From Gp6-AA40 sp035263125 (GTDB lineage: Bacteria; Acidobacteriota; Vicinamibacteria; Vicinamibacterales; UBA2999), in contig DATFRP010000173.1 of the NCBI GenBank assembly GCA_035263125.1, positions 1 through 64,000 of the forward strand: a stretch of DNA of 64,000 nt. The letters are read 5' to 3'. The position numbers and the translations under genes are program-made. Below are positions 41,673-50,733 of this stretch, one piece after another (position 1 is the first letter of the stretch; each line of letters begins with the position of its first letter). The notes beneath the pieces were generated by a model. That model was not told where the DNA came from, searched no databases, and worked only from the letters and a program-made list of their open reading frames with translations.

Positions 41673-42155
41673 TCAGATTCGGCGATCGAAGACGCGCGGC
41701 TCTTCGAATTCCGGCGCAGCGCCAGTGAGTCGGCTCCAGATCGCGCGGCTGGGTTGCGTCAGGAACGCATGCCACGGCTGCTTCAGCGACGACTCGATCA
41801 CGTGGTCGGTGCTGCGACGTCCTTTTGTATGCCCGAACTCGTCGCGATACTCCGACGACGACGCCACGATGGTGGCCATCCCCTGGATAGTCGACCCCGA
41901 GCGTCGATCGCCTTGAGGAAACAGGCGACAGAAATCTGCGACGGTTTCGACTGGATCGAGATCCACGGCTGCCGCGTAGGTGCGCACCCACGCGCGCGAA
42001 TAGAGCCCGCGCGGCCATTCTGAGAGGTCGTTGTTTTCAAACGCCACAATCAGTTCCGGCTTGATACGAAGCGCTTCGGCAATCTGCTCGATCGACACGC
42101 GGGCCCGCAACCGCTGACGGCGAAGGCGTGTGACGAACATCTCTTGTGGGTTCAT
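41673..42155 (-). CDS. Small helix-turn-helix protein, RodZ-like N-terminal domain
   Basis: A 160-residue protein. Residues 8-75 form a RodZ/HTH_25-type helix-turn-helix: RLRRQRLRARVSIEQIAEALRI...LIVAFENNDLSEWPRGLYSRAWVRTYA. The typical PxGxYxRGFLRxYA feature appears as WPRGLYSRAWVRTYA. No membrane helix or beta domain of full RodZ follows; the C-terminal half is unrecognised. A good GGAG site precedes ATG 42155. It may bind DNA or act in cell-shape complexes; undetermined. Confidence 0.75.
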   Translation of the reverse strand: MNPQEMFVTRLRRQRLRARVSIEQIAEALRIKPELIVAFENNDLSEWPRGLYSRAWVRTYAAAVDLDPVETVADFCRLFPQGDRRSGSTIQGMATIVASSSEYRDEFGHTKGRRSTDHVIESSLKQPWHAFLTQPSRAIWSRLTGAAPEFEEPRVFDRRI

Positions 42156-42393
42156 GTGATCTCCCGACTAGGGATCCACAGCAATTCCCGGGCCCTGCTC
42201 AACAGCGGCAATTGGTCTGCTTTCTCGCTCATCTGTCGGCACTTAGGGGAAATAACGGATTTGTAAGCCGATGCGTCTCCCAGAATGACCCAGGAAAGTT
42301 ACTGATTTCCTAGAGTTTCGGCTGCCCTACTGGATGAGCCAATCGGGAATTCACCCTAAATGACTACAGGTTTATTCCAGATGGACGAAAGGA
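42156..42393. other. Gene-free spacer between hemQ and the HTH gene
   Basis: These 238 bp lie downstream of hemQ and upstream of the HTH gene (both minus strand). It should hold the promoter of the latter. A short GGAAA...TTTCC dyad near 42294-42310 is the only structure I notice; there is no ORF with a convincing start. Confidence 0.35.
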
Positions 42394-43212
42394 CTACTCC
42401 AGAGGCGGAGTGATGCCTGAAAGGAACGCCCCAAGCTGAACTAGATCGAACTGCAAGCCGGTATAGAAGGGACCGAACTCGGCGAACTTCGCGCTCGCTT
42501 CATCGAAGCGCATCTCATAGATGAGCTTCTTGAACACGAGAGGATCCTGCGCGAACAGATCGACGCCCCACTCCCAGTCGTCGAACCCGATCGAACCCGA
42601 GATCACTTGTGTGACCTTGCCCGTGTAGTGACGACCGATCATGCCGTGTTCGCGCATCATCGACGCGCGTCGTTCAAAGGGCTCCGAGTACCAGTTCTGC
42701 GTCTCGCCGCGCCGTTTGTTCATCGGATAGAAGCAGACGTACCGCGACCTGGGCATCTCGATGAACAGACGGTTCATGACCCGTTGACGCTGCGTCTCCA
42801 TTTCCGCGTCGAATGCGCGCTCGAATTCCTCGCTTCCCGGTTTGAATTTCGCACCGAGCTGCTCGTGGATCTTGCCGGTCATCTCGTACATGCCGAGCTC
42901 GACAATCGAGACGTACGACGTGGTGGCCTCGAGGTGATCGTGCAGGGCCGTTCGCGAGAGCGCCAACTGGGCGCTCGCCAGCTGCTCGAAATTGCGCCGG
43001 AAGCAGATGAACATCACATCCGCCTTGTGCCCCAGCACCTGCACGGCCGCCGTCGCCCCCGCATCGGGCACCGCCAGGGCCTTCATCGCTTCGTCGGCCA
43101 GCTGCTGCACCTCGGTCGCAGGCGTCTGGCGCAGACGGTCCCACCGTACGCGATACATCAGATGAAGGATGCTCCACCCTTCGAGCGATTCGGGAACGAG
43201 AGGATTGTGCAT
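42394..43212 (-). CDS. hemQ: Coproheme decarboxylase HemQ (chlorite dismutase family)
   Basis: Converts coproheme to haem b by two oxidative decarboxylations, the last step of the coproporphyrin-dependent pathway. The 272 residues contain the Cld-family blocks GWSILHLMYRVRW, YPMNKRRGETQNWY, the haem-ligand histidine region HGMIGRHYTGKVTQVISGSIGFDDWEWGVDLFA (quoted in parts) and LIYEMRFDEASAKFAEFGPFY. Chlorite dismutase activity is unlikely since the distal arginine motif is not seen. ATG 43212 gives the standard length. Other haem genes are not nearby. Confidence 0.88.
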   Translation of the reverse strand: MHNPLVPESLEGWSILHLMYRVRWDRLRQTPATEVQQLADEAMKALAVPDAGATAAVQVLGHKADVMFICFRRNFEQLASAQLALSRTALHDHLEATTSYVSIVELGMYEMTGKIHEQLGAKFKPGSEEFERAFDAEMETQRQRVMNRLFIEMPRSRYVCFYPMNKRRGETQNWYSEPFERRASMMREHGMIGRHYTGKVTQVISGSIGFDDWEWGVDLFAQDPLVFKKLIYEMRFDEASAKFAEFGPFYTGLQFDLVQLGAFLSGITPPLE

Positions 43213-43238
43213 AGCTGATAATTCTAGACTCGGCGCGC

Positions 43239-46200
43239 CTATGGTTCGGTCGCGGGTCTGTGCGCCGCGGGATGCGGCGCCGACCCGTGCGCGGTCGCTA
43301 CCGCGGGCCTCCTGCCGAACAGCCGAGCGGCCAACCAATCGCGCGTATCGGCCAGAATCTCATATACCGTCGGAATGACGAGCAACGTCAACAACGTCGA
43401 CGTGACCACACCGCCAATGACCGTGATCCCGAGCGGGGCACGAAAGTCACCGCCCTCGCCACCACCGAGAGCCACCGGCACCATGCCCGCCACCAGCGCG
43501 AACGTCGTCATCAAGATCGGCCGCAGGCGGACGCGGCCCGCCTGAATGAGCGCCTCGCGCCGATTCATCCCCGCCTCCTCGGACCACTTGGCGAAGTCGA
43601 TCAGCAGGATGGCGTTCTTGGCCACGATCCCGACCAGCAGGATCACGCCGATCATGCTCATGATGTTGAGCGACTGCCCCGTCAGGAGCAGGGCGAGCAT
43701 GACGCCGATTAGCGAGAGCGGCAGCGACAGCATGATCGACAGCGGCTCGAGGAACGATCCGAACTGCACGACGAGCACGAAGTACATCAGCATGATCGCC
43801 ACGCCGATCGCCACGAACATCTGGGTGAAGATCTTCTGCTGATCGCGCGTCTCGCCGCCCTGGCTCAGACCGTATCCAGGCGGGAACTTCACGGACTGAT
43901 CGACGCGCTTCACGAGATCCCCTACCACCTCAGACAGCGGTCGCTTCTCGGTGTTCGCCTCGACGTTGATGACCCGTTCGCGATCGAGGTGATCGATGCG
44001 TGCTGGCCCGATCGACGGCGTGACCCGCGCCACCTGACCGAGCGGTACGCTTGCACCGGGATTGGTCGGACCACCGACTGGAAGCGGCAGTGATTCGAGA
44101 TCGGCGACGACTGTCCGCGACTCCGGGGCGAGACGAATCGTCACGTCGCGCGTCTCGCCCGACGGATCGATCCAGTCGCCAACGTCGATGCCTGCGAACG
44201 CCGGGCGCAGCGCCTGCGCCACCTGGCCGACCGTGACGCCGAGCGATCCGGCCAGTCCACGATCGAGCTGCACGTCGAGCTCCGGCTTCTGCCCTTTCGT
44301 GGAAAGACCGATGTCGACCGCACCCGGTACTTGCTTCAACTCCCCCGCGACTGACTGAGCCAGCCGCGTGAGCTCACCTGCGTCAGTACCGTGCAGTTGG
44401 AGCTGAATCTGTTTCTCGCCCGGATTGAAACCCGTGCTGATCGACGCCGTCACGCCGACCAGCTTCTGGATCTCGGTGCGCAGGTCGCTGACGATGGCCA
44501 GCTGGTTGCGGCTCCGCTCGTGCTTCGGCTTCAGCTTCACGAAGATGATGCCTTCGTCAACCGCGTCGCCCTCGCCGCCGATGGCACTGTAGACGTACGT
44601 CACCTCCGTATGGGTGCGGACCACACGCGTGATCTCCTGAGACTTCATGCGCGTGTAGTCGAGATTCGATCCCGGAGGCGTCTCGATGTCGATCTGAAAC
44701 TCCGACTGGTCCATCTCCGGAACGAAGCCGGCGCCGATCGCGCCGATCGCAGGAAGTGCGAGGGCCGCCACGAAACTCGCGAGCGCGAGGCCCACCATCG
44801 CGAAACGATGATCGAGCGCCCAGGCAATCACCTTCTTGTAGCCCTCAGCGCGTCGATCGAACCAGAGATTGAATCGCCCCAGGATGCGGGAGAGCAGGAC
44901 GCGCTTCTCCAACGGGCCGTGCGGATCGGGCCAGTATGCCGAAAGCATCGGGTCGAGCGAGAACGAGACGAACAGCGAGACCAGCACGGACGACACGATC
45001 GTCAGGCCGAACGGCTTGAACCACTGGCCGGCCACGTCTCCCAGAAACGCGATCGGCACAAAGACGACGACGATCGACAGCGTCGTCGCGGTGACCGCGA
45101 GACCGATTTCATCCGTGCCCGCGAACGCCGCCTTGAAGTGATCCTTGCCCATCTCGACGTGTCGAACGATGTTCTCGCGCACGACGATCGCATCGTCGAT
45201 GAGGATCCCGATGGCGAGCGAGAGTCCGAGGAGCGACATCGTGTTCAGCGTGAACCCGAACGCCCATACCGCAACGAACGACGCGAGCACGGACACGGGG
45301 AGCGCGAGACCGGTGATGACCGTGGATCGCCAGGAGTTCAGGAACAGGAACACGACCGCGACGGTCAGCGCCGCACCTTCGAGCAGGGCTTCCTGCACGC
45401 TCAGGACCGAGTTCGACACGCGCACGCCTGCGTCGCGCACCACGCGCAGGCTGACGCCCGCCGGCAGCGTGGCCTGAATCTCGTTGACCCGCGCTCGAAT
45501 CTCGTTGGCGACCTTCGTCGTGCTGAACCCGCTCGACTTGAGGATGTCCAGGCCGACGGCCTCTTCGTCGTTATACAGCGCGAACGACCGCGGTTCCTCG
45601 GTAGCGTCGCGCACGTCGGCCAGGTCGCCGAGGCGCACAATCCGCCCCTGCGACTGCAACACCGTCAGCTGCTTGAAGTCTTCCGGCGAATCGAGCCGGC
45701 CCTTGAGTCGAATCGTTCGTTCTTCGAGCGGGCCTTCCAGCCGGCCCACCGGGGAAGCGAGATTCTGCGCCTGCAGCGCCTGCACGACCTGGGCCACGCT
45801 GATGCCCGACGCCTGCATCGCGCGCGGCCGCAACTCGACGACGAGCTCGCGCTCGACCGAGCCTTTGAGGTTCACGGTCGCGACGCCTGGGATCGATCGC
45901 AGTCGCCGTGTGATGCCCGGGTCGACGATGCGCGTCAGCTCGGCACCCGTGAGCCCCGGCGACGACAGCGTCAACGACATGATCGGCCGATCCGCGGGGT
46001 CGAACTGCGTGAGGATCGGCTCTTTCATTTCAAGCGGCAGATCGTTGCGCTTCTCCGAGATCTTGTCGCGGATCTCCTGAGTGGCGACGCGCGGATCTTT
46101 CGAGAAATCGAACTCGACGATGATCTGCGCGAAGCCGTCGAGCGAGCTCGAGCGCATCCGGTCGATGCCACTGATGCCAGAGATCTCCTCCTCGATCGGA

Positions 46201-46394
46201 TCGACGACCTCCCGTTCGACGACATCGGGCGACGCGCCCGGATACGGGATGGCCACCACGACGACCGGCGCGTCGATCTCAGGGTATTCGTCGGTGTCGA
46301 GCTGAAACAGCGCCACCAGTCCGAAGACCACGAGGATCATCATCGCGACGATCGTCAACGTGGGTTTCTTGATCGCAGTATCTGAGATGAACAT
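43239..46394 (-). CDS. RND multidrug/solute efflux pump inner-membrane subunit (AcrB type)
   Basis: A 1051-residue proton-driven RND transporter. The N-terminal TAIKKPTLTIVAMMILVVFG helix, two large periplasmic porter domains, and the GxxxD-type helix 4 (LGLSLAIGILIDDAIVVRENI) carrying the proton-relay aspartates are present. The second half mirrors the first (LVVQFGSFLEPLSIMLSLPLSLIG, MIGVILLVGIVAKNAILLID). Hydrophobic-amphiphilic efflux (HAE) type rather than heavy-metal type. It follows the adaptor gene through a spacer carrying a large AT-rich inverted repeat. Operon: marR-tolC-adaptor-RND. Confidence 0.95.
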   Translation of the reverse strand: MFISDTAIKKPTLTIVAMMILVVFGLVALFQLDTDEYPEIDAPVVVVAIPYPGASPDVVEREVVDPIEEEISGISGIDRMRSSSLDGFAQIIVEFDFSKDPRVATQEIRDKISEKRNDLPLEMKEPILTQFDPADRPIMSLTLSSPGLTGAELTRIVDPGITRRLRSIPGVATVNLKGSVERELVVELRPRAMQASGISVAQVVQALQAQNLASPVGRLEGPLEERTIRLKGRLDSPEDFKQLTVLQSQGRIVRLGDLADVRDATEEPRSFALYNDEEAVGLDILKSSGFSTTKVANEIRARVNEIQATLPAGVSLRVVRDAGVRVSNSVLSVQEALLEGAALTVAVVFLFLNSWRSTVITGLALPVSVLASFVAVWAFGFTLNTMSLLGLSLAIGILIDDAIVVRENIVRHVEMGKDHFKAAFAGTDEIGLAVTATTLSIVVVFVPIAFLGDVAGQWFKPFGLTIVSSVLVSLFVSFSLDPMLSAYWPDPHGPLEKRVLLSRILGRFNLWFDRRAEGYKKVIAWALDHRFAMVGLALASFVAALALPAIGAIGAGFVPEMDQSEFQIDIETPPGSNLDYTRMKSQEITRVVRTHTEVTYVYSAIGGEGDAVDEGIIFVKLKPKHERSRNQLAIVSDLRTEIQKLVGVTASISTGFNPGEKQIQLQLHGTDAGELTRLAQSVAGELKQVPGAVDIGLSTKGQKPELDVQLDRGLAGSLGVTVGQVAQALRPAFAGIDVGDWIDPSGETRDVTIRLAPESRTVVADLESLPLPVGGPTNPGASVPLGQVARVTPSIGPARIDHLDRERVINVEANTEKRPLSEVVGDLVKRVDQSVKFPPGYGLSQGGETRDQQKIFTQMFVAIGVAIMLMYFVLVVQFGSFLEPLSIMLSLPLSLIGVMLALLLTGQSLNIMSMIGVILLVGIVAKNAILLIDFAKWSEEAGMNRREALIQAGRVRLRPILMTTFALVAGMVPVALGGGEGGDFRAPLGITVIGGVVTSTLLTLLVIPTVYEILADTRDWLAARLFGRRPAVATAHGSAPHPAAHRPATEP

Positions 46395-46409
46395 AAGGCC
46401 TTAATGCGA

Positions 46410-46506
46410 AATGCAAAATTCAAAATGCAAAAATGCATCTGGCCACAACTCGGCCTTTTGCCTCTTCCATTTTGCATTTTGCATTTTGCATTTTGAATTT
46501 TGCATT
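46410..46506. repeat. AT-rich inverted repeat between adaptor and RND genes
   Basis: Perfect 23-bp arms (46410-46432 and 46484-46506) composed of TGCAAAAT-type units flank a 51-bp loop. The right arm includes the adaptor stop codon. The AT content is very unlike its surroundings. It may be a mobile palindrome and could attenuate transcription between the two pump genes. Confidence 0.8.
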
Positions 46507-47596
46507 ACTTCGTCGCATTCACCTGAACCCGTGTCCCCGGCGTGATGCCCTGCGCTGCCCCCCTGAGCAGCGTGTCCCTGTCGGCAAGCCCGGAGGCGAT
46601 CTGGACGCGCTCGGAACGTGGGTCACGAAGGCCGAGCGTCACGTTGACCTTCTCGGTCCTGCCGTTGGTGACGCGCAAGACCCAAGGGGCCGACGCGTCA
46701 GTCGTGTTCACGGCATTCATCGGAACCACCAGACCCGCCGCGGACTGGCTGACCACACGTCCCTCGGCAAACAAGCCGGCCAGGAGTTGCCCACCCTTGT
46801 TGGGAATCGCGACGTAGATCGGGACCTGCCTCGTCGTCGCGTCGGCCTGCGGCGCAATCCGTTCGATCTTTCCTTGAAACGGTTTGTCGTAGCCGCGCAC
46901 CATGAACTCCACGATCACACCGACCTGAAGCGTTTGCAAATCGTCGGACGGAACCGAGCCCTCCAGCCGCATCGAAGATGGATCGATGATCGTGAACAAC
47001 TCCGTACCGGGGCTGACCACGTCGCCGGCGTTCACGGCGCGTCTCGACACGATGCCGGTAAACGGCGCTCTGATGACCGTGTCGCCCAGTGATCGTTCCG
47101 CCGTGGCCAGACGCGACTTCGCATCCGCAACCTGCGCTTCCGCCGTCGAGACGGTGGTGTGCGCCGCGTCGACATCGCGTGTCGCCAGAGCCCCGGCGGT
47201 GGCGAGCTTCTCAGTACGCTCGGCGTCGCGCTTCGCGACGCTCAGTTGATTCTCCGCCGACCTCACCGCGGACGCGGCGGATTGACGTGCGTCTTCCAGA
47301 GTACGCGTTTCGATGCGGCCCAGGATCGTCCCCTGCTTCACCGCCTGGGCTGCGAGCACCGAGACGTTGAGCATCGACCCGCCGACCTCGGCGCGCAGCG
47401 TGGCCTCGCGCTCTGGCCTCAGCTCACCCGACACGATGGGACCGACGACGATGACACCCTTCTCGACCGTGACGACGTTTTCAGAGCCCACCTGTACGGC
47501 GGCCGGCGTCCCGGCCGCGGGTTTCTCTGCTTCAGCCTTGCAGCCCGAAAGAATCAGTGTCAGACCGAGGAGCCCAAACCCAACGACATGCTTCAT
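46505..47596 (-). CDS. RND efflux periplasmic adaptor (membrane-fusion lipoprotein)
   Basis: A 363-residue HlyD/AcrA-type adaptor. The lipobox LILSGC (Cys19) predicts an inner-membrane lipoprotein. Order: barrel-sandwich half-motif VSVLAAQAVKQGTILGRIE, coiled-coil hairpin (about 100-165, rich in Ala/Glu/Lys), the second half-motif VIRAPFTGIVSRRAVNAGDVVSPGTELFTI (in parts), beta-barrel and membrane-proximal domain (VVPMNAVNTTDASAPWVL). The ATG overlaps the tolC stop (ATGA). Confidence 0.94.
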   Translation of the reverse strand: MKHVVGFGLLGLTLILSGCKAEAEKPAAGTPAAVQVGSENVVTVEKGVIVVGPIVSGELRPEREATLRAEVGGSMLNVSVLAAQAVKQGTILGRIETRTLEDARQSAASAVRSAENQLSVAKRDAERTEKLATAGALATRDVDAAHTTVSTAEAQVADAKSRLATAERSLGDTVIRAPFTGIVSRRAVNAGDVVSPGTELFTIIDPSSMRLEGSVPSDDLQTLQVGVIVEFMVRGYDKPFQGKIERIAPQADATTRQVPIYVAIPNKGGQLLAGLFAEGRVVSQSAAGLVVPMNAVNTTDASAPWVLRVTNGRTEKVNVTLGLRDPRSERVQIASGLADRDTLLRGAAQGITPGTRVQVNATK

Positions 47597-49275
47597 TGAA
47601 TCCCTGCCTGCGAACCGGACGTGGCAAACGACGCCGACCTGATCTGACTCCCTGCCGGCGGCGGCGGTGGCGGTGACACTGGCGCCTGGCTCTGTCCCAC
47701 GACTCGTACCGTTGCTGCCGCAGTGGACAGCTGACCGCCTCCCGCCGTGATCGGCAGATCAGGGAGCAATGCGACATGTGCCCGCGCGACCTGCAGATCG
47801 CGTGCGGCCTGCACGCGATTGGCTTCCGCCTGCTGTAAGAGCAGACGCGAATCTGACAGCTCGAGTTGCGTCGACACGCCGTTGGTGAACCGGACGTTCG
47901 CAATCTGGTAGGCACGCTGTGCCTGCTCAATCGTGCCGGAACTCGCCTCCCACGTCGCACGCGCCGACAACAGTTCGGCCCAGGCCGACCGCGTGTCGAG
48001 TGCGGCCAGTTCGGCCGTCTGCTGCCGGTCGAGGCGCGCCTGCTCGAGTTCCGCCTGGGCGACCACCTCATCACCGCGCTGCCGCCCACCGGTCAGCACA
48101 GGTACGGTCATGCTCGCGCCAACCGTCCAGTTCGCTCGATCGAACGTCGGGGAGACGCCGCTGGGATATCCGACCCGGCCGTAGCTCGAATTGAACGAGA
48201 GGCTCGGCATCTTTTGCGCAGCAGCCAGCTTCAGCGCAGCCTCGCGCGCGCGTACGGTTGCGTCCGCTGCGGTCACGACGGTTCGATCAGGCAGGGTCGC
48301 GTTCACCTGCAGCGAGACCGGCACCTGGTCTCCCGCACGCAACATGCGCTCCACGACACCGACGCGCTCTGCATAGACGGTCGGCGGAGGCAGCATGTCG
48401 CCGCCGAGCGCATCAGCCAGCTGTAGCGGGTAGTCGACCGGCAGGTTGAGCAGGCGCTTCAACCTGAGCATCGCCACGTCCCGGTTGGTCTGCTGACGGA
48501 TCAGGATTGGCGACTGGTTGTCACGATTCACGCGGGCGCGAAGGACTTCGAACTCGGGCTGCGTGCCGGCGTCGAAGCCGGCCTGAGTCTGCTTCAACGT
48601 GGCGCCGGCCTGATCGAGCGTCGCAGACGCGATCGTCACGAGCGCCTCGCTGAGGACCGCATCGTAGTACGCCTGCGTCACCTCGAACAGCAGTTGGGCG
48701 CGCGCGGACGTGAGCGTCAGGTTCGCCGACTCGTGGCCAATCGATGCTACAGCCGCCTGTGCCCCGAGGCGTCCGCCCGAGTACAGGTTCTGAGAAAACT
48801 GCAAGCCTGCGCGCCACGTGTTCTTGCGACCAAACGGCAGATTGGAGAATTCGGATCCGGTACTTCCGAAGGCGCCGCCCCCGACCGCGCCGCACCCGAT
48901 CGCACGCTCGATCTCCGCGACGCGGGCATCGATGGTGGCCTGCGGGTTCAGCGTGAACGGCGGACAGTTCGGCGCTTGCACGTCGAAGAGGCCCTCGAAC
49001 TCGGAGGCGAGCGCACGATCGTAGCCGGCCGATGCCGACAGCTGCGGATAGCGTCCGCTTCTGGCGCGGACCTCGTCGCCTTCAGCGCGATGGACACCCG
49101 CCTGTGCGATCTGTATCGACTCGCTCCTCGGCTCGGCCAGCCCCAGCACCTGTTCGAGCGTGAGGGGGCCCGGAGGAACGGGCGGCGGCTCCTGCGCACG
49201 CGTGAGCGCAGGGGTGAACACGAGCAGCCCCAGGGCTGCAACTACTCGCAAAAGCATCGTTCGTCGATCGCGCAT
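47593..49275 (-). CDS. TolC-family outer-membrane efflux channel
   Basis: A 560-residue OMF protein. Signal peptide MLLRVVAALGLLVFTPALTRAQ; two internal repeats each with the OEP pattern (LTLEQVLGLAEPRSESIQIAQAGVHRAEGD; RARSGRYPQLSASAGYDR; later ADATVRAREAALKLAAAQKMPSLSF, quoted in parts). It forms the exit duct of the pump. A loop with two cysteines (about 105-135) and a Pro-rich tail are lineage extras. ATG 49275 is preferred; a TTG at 49287 overlapping the marR stop is possible. Confidence 0.93.
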   Translation of the reverse strand: MRDRRTMLLRVVAALGLLVFTPALTRAQEPPPVPPGPLTLEQVLGLAEPRSESIQIAQAGVHRAEGDEVRARSGRYPQLSASAGYDRALASEFEGLFDVQAPNCPPFTLNPQATIDARVAEIERAIGCGAVGGGAFGSTGSEFSNLPFGRKNTWRAGLQFSQNLYSGGRLGAQAAVASIGHESANLTLTSARAQLLFEVTQAYYDAVLSEALVTIASATLDQAGATLKQTQAGFDAGTQPEFEVLRARVNRDNQSPILIRQQTNRDVAMLRLKRLLNLPVDYPLQLADALGGDMLPPPTVYAERVGVVERMLRAGDQVPVSLQVNATLPDRTVVTAADATVRAREAALKLAAAQKMPSLSFNSSYGRVGYPSGVSPTFDRANWTVGASMTVPVLTGGRQRGDEVVAQAELEQARLDRQQTAELAALDTRSAWAELLSARATWEASSGTIEQAQRAYQIANVRFTNGVSTQLELSDSRLLLQQAEANRVQAARDLQVARAHVALLPDLPITAGGGQLSTAAATVRVVGQSQAPVSPPPPPPAGSQIRSASFATSGSQAGIQ

Positions 49276-49283
49276 CGCTGTGC

Positions 49284-49850
49284 TCAATCCTTCTGTACGT
49301 GAATGTGCATGACATGCCGTCGCGGAGCGGATTTCCGGCGGCGCGTATACCGGCGTGCTGCGACTCGACGTTCGAGCGGAGGCTGCTTCTGGAGCCAGAC
49401 CAGATGCTCGGACGCCAGTGTCACGGCGCGCGACAGGTAATCGACGACCACCGCGAGTTGCCGATCTCCGTACTCCTCGTTGAGACGTGCGACCGCCGCG
49501 ATCAGTGGTCGATAGAGCAGCTCGATGCGCCGCAGGTTGTCAGGCAGCGCCTCGACCAGCACGCATCGTCGATCGTCGGCGTCGCGGACACGACGCGCGA
49601 ACCCGGCTCGTTCGAGCCGATCGATCACGGCGGTCATCGCGCCGGTCGTCAGGCCGGTGTGGGTGGCGAGACGTCCGGCGGTGGTTGCACCGGCAAGACC
49701 GAGAAGGTCGAGACATTCCAGGTCGGTCGAATTCAGTCCAACCAGCTTGGCCACCGTGTCGCTCATGAGGACCGATTGAGCGCCGACCTTGCGCAGCGTC
49801 TCGTCCAAGGTCTTCAGCAGCTCGGCGCGGGATGGGGGGGATTTGGACAC
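49284..49850 (-). CDS. MarR-family transcriptional regulator of the efflux operon
   Basis: A 188-residue winged-helix protein: LVGLNSTDLECLDLLGLAGATTAGRLATHTGLTTGAMTAVIDRLERAGFARRVRDADDRRCVLVEAL is the MarR core (quoted only as landmarks: HTH TTAGRLATHTGL, recognition helix TGAMTAVIDRL, wing DADDRR). A basic C-terminal tail (RRYTRRRKSAPRRH) is unusual. GTG 49850 is the start, with GAGG upstream. First gene of the pump operon, with a matching dyad just upstream, so autoregulation by ligand-released repression is likely. Confidence 0.9.
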   Translation of the reverse strand: MSKSPPSRAELLKTLDETLRKVGAQSVLMSDTVAKLVGLNSTDLECLDLLGLAGATTAGRLATHTGLTTGAMTAVIDRLERAGFARRVRDADDRRCVLVEALPDNLRRIELLYRPLIAAVARLNEEYGDRQLAVVVDYLSRAVTLASEHLVWLQKQPPLERRVAARRYTRRRKSAPRRHVMHIHVQKD

Positions 49851-49866
49851 AGAAGCCTCGGTCGAA

Positions 49867-49891
49867 AAGTATCTTACACATCAAGATACTT
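49867..49891. promoter_or_regulatory. Perfect dyad upstream of marR, probable MarR operator
   Basis: AAGTATCTT and AAGATACTT (9-bp arms, 7-bp spacer) lie 17-41 bp upstream of the marR start. ATCTT...AAGAT dyads are typical of MarR-family operators. Confidence 0.75.
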
Positions 49892-49905
49892 GCGGCAAGA
49901 GGCGA

Positions 49906-50640
49906 TCATGGTGTAAGGCGTGCTGCGATATCAGTCAGGATGTCTGCGGCCGGACCGTGCAGCGTCACGTCGACCGCGCCCGACGCCGGCGTCGGTTCGA
50001 GATTGATCTCCGCGGTGAACGCACCGCGTCGGCGCGCGTCGTGCACGAGACCGGCGGCTGGATACACGACCGCGGACGTGCCGACGGTCAGGAACACATC
50101 GCACGCGCAGGCCTCGAGCGCGGCGTCCACATCGCCTTGCGCCAGCGCTTCACCGAACCACACGACCGCCGGCCGAGCGAAGCCTCCACACTGCGGACAC
50201 CGCGGCGGACAGACCGACAGCGGCACCGCTTCATCGCGCCAGCGATGCTGACCGCATCCACGCCAGCAGGCGAGCTCCCAGATGGACCCGTGCAGACGCA
50301 CGATACCGCTCGTACCGGCGCGCAGATGAAGATCGTCGACGTTCTGCGTCAGGACCGAGCAGCGGTCGAAGGCACGCGACCAGCGGGCGATGACGTCGTG
50401 CGCCGGATTGGGCTGGCACGCCGCAATCTTCTCGCGTCTCCACGCATACCATTCCCAGACGAGGTGCGGATCGGTCGCGAACGCTGACGGCGTCGCGAGA
50501 TCTTCGGGTCGATACTGTCGCCAGAGTCCGTCTGGACCGCGAAACGTGGGCACACCGCTCGCGGCGGACACGCCGGCGCCCGTGAGGATCGTCACGCGCC
50601 TGGCTGCGCGCAATCGCTGGACGACGTCGTCGATGCCCAT
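49906..50640 (-). CDS. cobB: NAD-dependent protein deacylase (Sir2/CobB class III)
   Basis: A 244-residue sirtuin. NAD-site motifs GAGVSAASGVPTFRG and TQNVDDLH, catalytic histidine in LHGS, zinc cysteines in CWRGC and CPPRCPQC, and late VGTSAVVYPA. The Y-x2-R pair in EWYAWRREK marks the class III group, which prefers succinyl/malonyl-lysine. It begins at ATG 50640 and is convergent with nothing; its end lies 15 bp from the marR operator. Confidence 0.93.
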   Translation of the reverse strand: MGIDDVVQRLRAARRVTILTGAGVSAASGVPTFRGPDGLWRQYRPEDLATPSAFATDPHLVWEWYAWRREKIAACQPNPAHDVIARWSRAFDRCSVLTQNVDDLHLRAGTSGIVRLHGSIWELACWRGCGQHRWRDEAVPLSVCPPRCPQCGGFARPAVVWFGEALAQGDVDAALEACACDVFLTVGTSAVVYPAAGLVHDARRRGAFTAEINLEPTPASGAVDVTLHGPAADILTDIAARLTP

Positions 50641-50733
50641 GCGTAGCAGTGTAGGCCGGGCCTGTTTTCCAGGCCCGGCACTTCAGCCCGACCGTGATTC
50701 CCGCTAGAATCCACCTCGCCCAGGAGGATTCCC

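Noticed and set aside
44391..46385. A 664-codon open frame on the plus strand opposite the RND pump gene
   Set aside because: It is antisense to a clear AcrB-type gene, is rich in Arg, Asp, His and Glu without domains, and is the expected GC-rich shadow frame.
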